Shown here: piece by piece, positions 5,754-9,593 of the stretch
Layout of the letters: each line of letters begins with the position of its first letter
Position numbering within the stretch: position 1 is the stretch's first letter
Assembly (NCBI GenBank): GCA_021156265.1
Contig: JAJNBR010000100.1
Location: 1 to 9,593 of the forward strand
Direction of reading: 5' to 3'
Length of the DNA stretch: 9,593 nucleotides
From: Flavipsychrobacter sp.
GTDB lineage: Bacteria > Bacteroidota > Bacteroidia > Chitinophagales > Chitinophagaceae
Program-made: the position numbers and the translations under genes
The notes under the pieces: model-generated
What the model saw: the letters and a program-made list of their open reading frames with translations, nothing else
Told to the model about the DNA's origin: nothing
Databases searched by the model: none

Positions 5754-5837
5754 GCCCAGATGGCGGAATTGGTAGACGCGCTAGACTCAAAATCTGGTTT
5801 CCGCAAGGGAGTGCAGGTTCGATTCCTGTTCTGGGCA
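5754..5837 (+). tRNA. tRNA-Leu (anticodon CAA)
   Basis: A complete type II tRNA is present. The acceptor stem GCCCAGA (5754-5760) pairs with TCTGGGC (5830-5836), and the discriminator base is A5837. The anticodon stem CTAGA/TCTGG encloses CTCAAAA, placing the anticodon CAA at 5788-5790, which reads UUG leucine codons. A long variable arm (about 5796-5811) fits leucine tRNAs. The T arm is GCAGG-TTCGATT-CCTGT. The 3' CCA is not encoded, so it would be added after transcription. It lies between hscB and a strong terminator, so hscB and the tRNA may share a transcript. Confidence 0.95.
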
Positions 5838-5849
5838 CCCTGATCTTTC

Positions 5850-5884
5850 AAGCAGTTACATTCAACGTAACTGCTTTTTCTTTT
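5850..5884 (+). terminator. Rho-independent terminator after tRNA-Leu
   Basis: AAGCAGTTAC (5850-5859) and GTAACTGCTT (5867-5876) form a perfect 10-bp stem with a 7-base loop, followed by TTTCTTTT (5877-5884). It ends the transcript coming from tRNA-Leu, and probably from hscB, before the convergent gene at 5915. Confidence 0.9.
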
Positions 5885-5914
5885 ACAATAAGACACAGAT
5901 ACTCTGACCTGTTT

Positions 5915-6592
5915 TTACAGCCGTACAGTTTGGAGCCAGCCGGGTTGTTGCAATTTGTTGTTTTCTGCAGAAAACCGCGGCGTATTCAGGAACGGCGCGG
6001 GAGGCAGTATCCGCGGCCCAGAAGCCGGCTTTTCAATTTTATTATTTGTTACCGGCACATAGATGGTCCCAGGCAGTCTTACGGGATGCTTCGTTGCGTT
6101 TTGTTGCGTTTCGTCTGATTGATTTGCAGGCGGGTTGCCTGTTTCGTTTTGCGTGGCAGGCACTGCAGTGGGCTCGCCAGGTTGCGCCGTTGCGCGGTAG
6201 CTGCCATCCATCCGGTTGTCCATATCTATGGCCTTCAGCCTTTCTTTAATGGTAGGCACCATTACGGGTACGCGCTGGCCTTCTATATGGTCGGGAGGTG
6301 GTTGTTCCATCCATTTGCCTTCCGCTATTTGCGCCAGCAGCTCACGCTTACGTTGTACAGTCAGCAGATCTGCCAGGTATTTTTCTTTCAGCGCCTGCCG
6401 CGCTTCTTCCAGCATCCGCTCCTGCGCCTCTGTGATGGCAGCCGACACTGCGGGGTTCTTCATCAGCCGGTTGGCTGCCGACTCGATGGAGCGGAGATTT
6501 TGAGTTTGGGGTTGGTAGGCTGTTTTGTAGGCTTCGCATTTGTTGCCGTGCCGTAGCAGCTCGCACACAAAAGCGTGTTGGTTCATGTTCAT
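5915..6592 (-). CDS. Terminase small subunit-like protein (orphan)
   Basis: The N-terminal part of this 225-residue protein resembles phage terminase small subunits, which bind viral DNA and hand it to the large subunit for packaging. A helix-turn-helix-like region (about 3-53) contains FVCELLRHGNKCEAYKTAY and then SAANRLMKNPAVSAAI, the usual pattern of that family. A charged helical stretch follows (about 55-92), and IKERLKAIDMDNRMDG at 115-130 matches the family's conserved segment. Residues about 133-225 are Pro-, Asn- and Gln-rich, probably disordered, and not typical. No large terminase subunit, portal or capsid gene is in the window, so this is either a prophage remnant or a domesticated DNA-binding protein. 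Met3 (6586) is an alternative start. It lies just beyond tRNA-Leu, a common integration site. Confidence 0.7.
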   Translation of the reverse strand: MNMNQHAFVCELLRHGNKCEAYKTAYQPQTQNLRSIESAANRLMKNPAVSAAITEAQERMLEEARQALKEKYLADLLTVQRKRELLAQIAEGKWMEQPPPDHIEGQRVPVMVPTIKERLKAIDMDNRMDGSYRATAQPGEPTAVPATQNETGNPPANQSDETQQNATKHPVRLPGTIYVPVTNNKIEKPASGPRILPPAPFLNTPRFSAENNKLQQPGWLQTVRL

Positions 6593-6899
6593 GATGATAG
6601 TTATTTAAGTCTCTCCTGCTTCCATAATGAGCAGTATAAGACTTGGTTTACAATAACAACAAAGATACTACTTATAATTGAGAAAACAAAATAAACACTC
6701 GTAACTGCAGGACTCCACGGCCACATCCGGCAGATGGCTCCTGGTGCCGCTAAAGTCCCTATTCCGGGAAGCCGATGGAACGGGAACCTCAAAAACAGGA
6801 CCTCATCGGCTAAAATCCTTGCCCAGCCTGCATTAATTGAGACATTTTAACTATATTCGCTTTTTATAACCAGGGATTCCCATAATCAATTTTTACCAA
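6593..6899. other. Intergenic region with a GC-rich island
   Basis: The region lies between the divergent terminase-like and LamG genes. About 6593-6700 and 6830-6899 are AT-rich, while about 6705-6830 is clearly GC-richer. A minus-strand frame (6601-6792) crosses it, but its translation is not convincing as a protein. TATATTCG at 6852-6859 is one base from a -7 box and may serve the LamG gene, although the nearest TTG (6837-6839) is too close for a standard -33 element. Confidence 0.5.
6770..6811. repeat. Inverted repeat AGCCGATG / CATCGGCT
   Basis: AGCCGATG (6770-6777) and CATCGGCT (6804-6811) are exact reverse complements with a 26-base interior. The interior can form a small CCT/AGG stem (6787-6789 with 6797-6799). 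No T-tract follows on the plus strand. It could be part of a structured RNA, a 5' leader element or an operator. Confidence 0.5.
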
Positions 6900-9593
6900 G
6901 TGAAAAAGAACCTATCAGGGGTGCTGGCAACTATTGCCTGCCTCGCGAGTTTGTTTGTTGCAACAAACCTATCAGCACAAAACGCATCGGTACACTTTGC
7001 GTCCAACAAGTATATCAACATACCCAACGGCGGCGCCAGTTCCGCGCTCAACTTCACCAGTGGCAGTTTCACTCTTGAAGCATGGATAAAAGCCGATAAT
7101 TTCTTTGGTGGAAATAATACCAACACCATCATGGGTAACGATAGTAGCTGGCTTGGCGGCAATACCTACTCAGGCTACGCGTTGCGAACGAATGCCGGCA
7201 AGCTGAGCTTCTACTACTGTTATGGCACAGGCGTCCGTGAAGTGATAACCTCAACGCAGGTGTTCGATACGGCTATGTGGCAGCACGTGGCTGTTACTAA
7301 ACAGGGCGGAGATATTACGCTGTATGTGAACGGACAGGTAGTGGCTTCGGGATCGTTCAGTACCAACAACACCATCAAGTCGAGCAGCAAAACATTTAAG
7401 ATAGGTGAGAATGGCAGCGCCGACTATAGGAACTTCCTTGGCGATATAGACGAGGTGAAAGTATGGAACGTAGCGCGCACGCAAACAGAAGTGCGCGCCG
7501 ATATGGAGGATCTTTGCGGCTCCGTACCGTCCAACCTTATCGCGTACTACAGGTTGAATGACGTCGGCTCTGCTACGTCTAACCCAATCGTGTGTGCATC
7601 AAACTCAGCATTGAACGGGGTGTTCAACGGACCAATCATATCGCACCCGGGTGCAGTGTTTTTTAATGGCGGCACCACCACGCTTTATGTCGATTCATCG
7701 AACACGGCTAGTGGCTGTGGCGCTATAGATGGTTCCAGCTGGCAAAAAGCTTTCCCTGATCTGAACACCGCTATTGAAATTGCACAAACGAATCTGCAGA
7801 TAAATAAGATACTGGTAGCCAAGGGCACCTACCATCCTACCAATTTTAGTTATGATGTAAAAAACTCTGGCAAAGGCTGCCAGATACAATCGAATGCAAA
7901 TACGAACAAGACCTTTGATGTGAGAGCGGGCGTGGACCTTTTGGGCGGTTACCCAAGCGGTGGCGCTGCTACAGCCAGTCCTGCCATTTACCGCACCATA
8001 CTGGATGGCGCTAAGGCGGGTGGTGTAACGACAGATACGGCGACCGTCGTAGTGAGAATGTACAACCCACTGAACAACCCCGATACTACCAAACTGGCAG
8101 GTTTTACAGTACGCCACGCAGTAGGTTTCAATGGTAGAGGCGTATATTGCTATGGCAGTTACGGCGGCGCAGTAGTGATAGAAAACTGCATTATCACCAG
8201 GAACGGCTCAAGTAACGGTAACGCTGTGGGCATAAGCGGGGGAATACTCGCCTCGTTATTGATACGGAATGACACGATCACCTTTAATTCAGGTGGAGGT
8301 ATTTCTGTTGGCGGAACACCGTTCAGGCTGCATGACAACTACATATATGGAAACGCCGGCACAGCCGTAGATGTAAGTGGTGGTGGTACAGCAGACATAA
8401 GACGCAACGAAATAGCGTATAGCACGTGGCAGGGATACTACCAGGACGGCGGCAGCGCTACTATAGTGGGCAATCACTTTCATCACAATGGCACACAGGG
8501 TATAGGGTTGATGATGTGCCAGGCATCCCGTGTTGACAGCAATATCATTACGCATCACGACGCCAACATCAGTATACAAGGATGCGGTATATATGTATAT
8601 GGCGAGGGTCCCCACCAGATAAGGTATAATACCATACAGAATAACATCTCTTCGTATGGCGCGGGTATCTTCAGTTTCAATGCCGTAAATACTATCGTTG
8701 GAAATATTGTTGAAAATAACCACGCCACTGTCCAGGGCGGTGGCATGTGGCTGCAGGGCGGATCGAACCAGGTGTTCCATAATGTCGTAAGAAATAACAC
8801 TTCCGCAAATAATGGTGGTGGTATTATTATGGATAACGGGATGGGCGGCACCATTGCTACTGTTGCGAATAACCTTATCGTTGGCAATACGGCGCAGACC
8901 TCTGCGGGTGGACTTCACATCATTGCAACAAAGTTTTCGGTGGTAAATAATCTGATAGCAAACAATGTGGCGCAATTTGATGCAGGCGCCACACTCACGA
9001 ATACAGTGGATTCCGGCGGCACAGTTATCAATAACACGTTCTATAATAACACGGCTACCGATCCCAGCTTCTTTACCACTACCGGCGGAATGGCGCTAAA
9101 CAATACTATCAGGCAGACGAAGGTGTACCAGAATATCTTCTGGAAAAATAAGATCGGCACCAGCGAAACGGTAGCCGGCGCAGACTATAGAAGTGGCGGT
9201 TCTGTCAAGCACCTGTTCATCAACAATGCCATGCAGCTGGCAGCCACAAACTATACTACCGGCACTGGCGGCAGTGCAGATATCGGCACCTATGCCAGCG
9301 GCAATTTCTTTGCGGTTAACCCGCAATTTATAAACGAGAGCAATGCTGCGGGCGTTGACACTATTTTAGGAACGGCAGATGATGGTTTGAAATTGCTGAA
9401 CAGCAGCCCGTTCATTGATGCGGGAAAGAACTCGCTGTTTCCTTTCATTGTTACTACTGATGATGTCAAAAACGATACAAGGGTAACCGGCGACAGCATA
9501 GACCTTGGCGCGTATGAGCTCAACTACCTGCCTGCAAATGCCTCTTCTCAATCGGCATTACATGTGTGCAAAGGTAGCGCTACCACGTTGCGT
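6900..9593 (+). CDS. Secreted LamG-domain and right-handed beta-helix protein (3' end outside the window)
   Basis: An uninterrupted frame of 898 codons runs from a GTG at 6900 to the right edge. An in-frame TAA at 6867-6869 and no intervening ATG make GTG the likely start. Residues 1-26 are a signal peptide (KK, hydrophobic core, LSA before the probable cleavage site). Residues about 29-215 form a LamG/concanavalin-like jellyroll, with SFTLEAWIKAD, DTAMWQHVAVTK and DIDEVKVWNVAR (182-193). From about 261 (TLYVDSS, W281) a right-handed beta-helix of the choice-of-anchor Q type begins. About 13-14 rungs with N-I-x-x-N and GGG patterns run to about 750, closing with SPFIDAG (836-842) and DLGAYE (868-873). 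The final residues, HVCKGSATTL (888-897), look like the start of an Ig/PKD-type repeat. It is probably a surface adhesin or polysaccharide-binding protein. A C-terminal type IX sorting domain is expected but not visible. Confidence 0.9.
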   Translation, partial: MKKNLSGVLATIACLASLFVATNLSAQNASVHFASNKYINIPNGGASSALNFTSGSFTLEAWIKADNFFGGNNTNTIMGNDSSWLGGNTYSGYALRTNAGKLSFYYCYGTGVREVITSTQVFDTAMWQHVAVTKQGGDITLYVNGQVVASGSFSTNNTIKSSSKTFKIGENGSADYRNFLGDIDEVKVWNVARTQTEVRADMEDLCGSVPSNLIAYYRLNDVGSATSNPIVCASNSALNGVFNGPIISHPGAVFFNGGTTTLYVDSSNTASGCGAIDGSSWQKAFPDLNTAIEIAQTNLQINKILVAKGTYHPTNFSYDVKNSGKGCQIQSNANTNKTFDVRAGVDLLGGYPSGGAATASPAIYRTILDGAKAGGVTTDTATVVVRMYNPLNNPDTTKLAGFTVRHAVGFNGRGVYCYGSYGGAVVIENCIITRNGSSNGNAVGISGGILASLLIRNDTITFNSGGGISVGGTPFRLHDNYIYGNAGTAVDVSGGGTADIRRNEIAYSTWQGYYQDGGSATIVGNHFHHNGTQGIGLMMCQASRVDSNIITHHDANISIQGCGIYVYGEGPHQIRYNTIQNNISSYGAGIFSFNAVNTIVGNIVENNHATVQGGGMWLQGGSNQVFHNVVRNNTSANNGGGIIMDNGMGGTIATVANNLIVGNTAQTSAGGLHIIATKFSVVNNLIANNVAQFDAGATLTNTVDSGGTVINNTFYNNTATDPSFFTTTGGMALNNTIRQTKVYQNIFWKNKIGTSETVAGADYRSGGSVKHLFINNAMQLAATNYTTGTGGSADIGTYASGNFFAVNPQFINESNAAGVDTILGTADDGLKLLNSSPFIDAGKNSLFPFIVTTDDVKNDTRVTGDSIDLGAYELNYLPANASSQSALHVCKGSATTLR

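Noticed and set aside
6601..6792. 63-codon minus-strand frame
   Set aside because: It crosses a GC-rich island and an AT-rich region with an abrupt change in residue composition, and has no recognisable domain or start signal.
5838..6899. Repeat of the tRNA-Leu 3' end as an attachment site
   Set aside because: No second copy of the T-arm/acceptor sequence was seen in either orientation within the window.
6893..9551. Several minus-strand frames of up to 228 codons
   Set aside because: They are shadows of the continuous plus-strand LamG/beta-helix gene, whose signal peptide and domain motifs are clear.

Overview
The window looks like chromosomal DNA from a member of the Bacteroidota, most likely near the Chitinophagaceae. 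This is inferred from TAnnTTTG-type promoter elements, start codons without clear Shine-Dalgarno sequences, protein families common in that phylum (a TIGR01777 epimerase, a LYS1-like dehydrogenase), and a large secreted LamG plus beta-helix protein of the kind the type IX secretion system usually exports. No rRNA, complete transposase or CRISPR array was seen.

Positions 1-1017 are mostly without confident genes. They hold a minus-strand reading frame that runs off the left edge, two strong hairpins, a 25-codon minus-strand ORF, and a good promoter-to-terminator unit at about 459-570 that could make a small RNA of about 70-75 nt. From 571 to 990 the DNA is AT-rich and apparently non-coding.

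Positions 1018-5735 are ordinary housekeeping DNA, densely packed. A flavodoxin-fold NAD(P)H:FMN reductase and a membrane-anchored YkuE-type metallophosphoesterase form a two-gene operon. A 65-residue minus-strand protein overlaps the end of the phosphoesterase tail to tail. A TIGR01777-family epimerase follows, and its stop codon abuts the stop codon of a convergent LYS1-like saccharopine/alanine dehydrogenase-family gene. That gene is divergent from hscB, the J-domain co-chaperone of Fe-S cluster assembly, across only 46 bp.

Positions 5731-5884 carry a hairpin over the hscB stop codon, a complete tRNA-Leu(CAA) and a textbook rho-independent terminator, so hscB and the tRNA may share a transcript. 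Next comes an orphan minus-strand gene resembling a phage terminase small subunit (5915-6592), and a 307-bp gap containing a GC-rich, inverted-repeat-bearing island.

From 6900 to the right edge a single uninterrupted frame (898 codons, GTG start, no stop in the window) encodes a secreted protein: signal peptide, LamG/jellyroll domain, long right-handed beta-helix, and the start of what looks like an Ig/PKD-like repeat. The window is therefore a housekeeping segment bordered by accessory DNA on both sides. I did not find a clear new multi-gene system. The most promising unexplained parts are the left 570 bases and the island at about 6700-6840.
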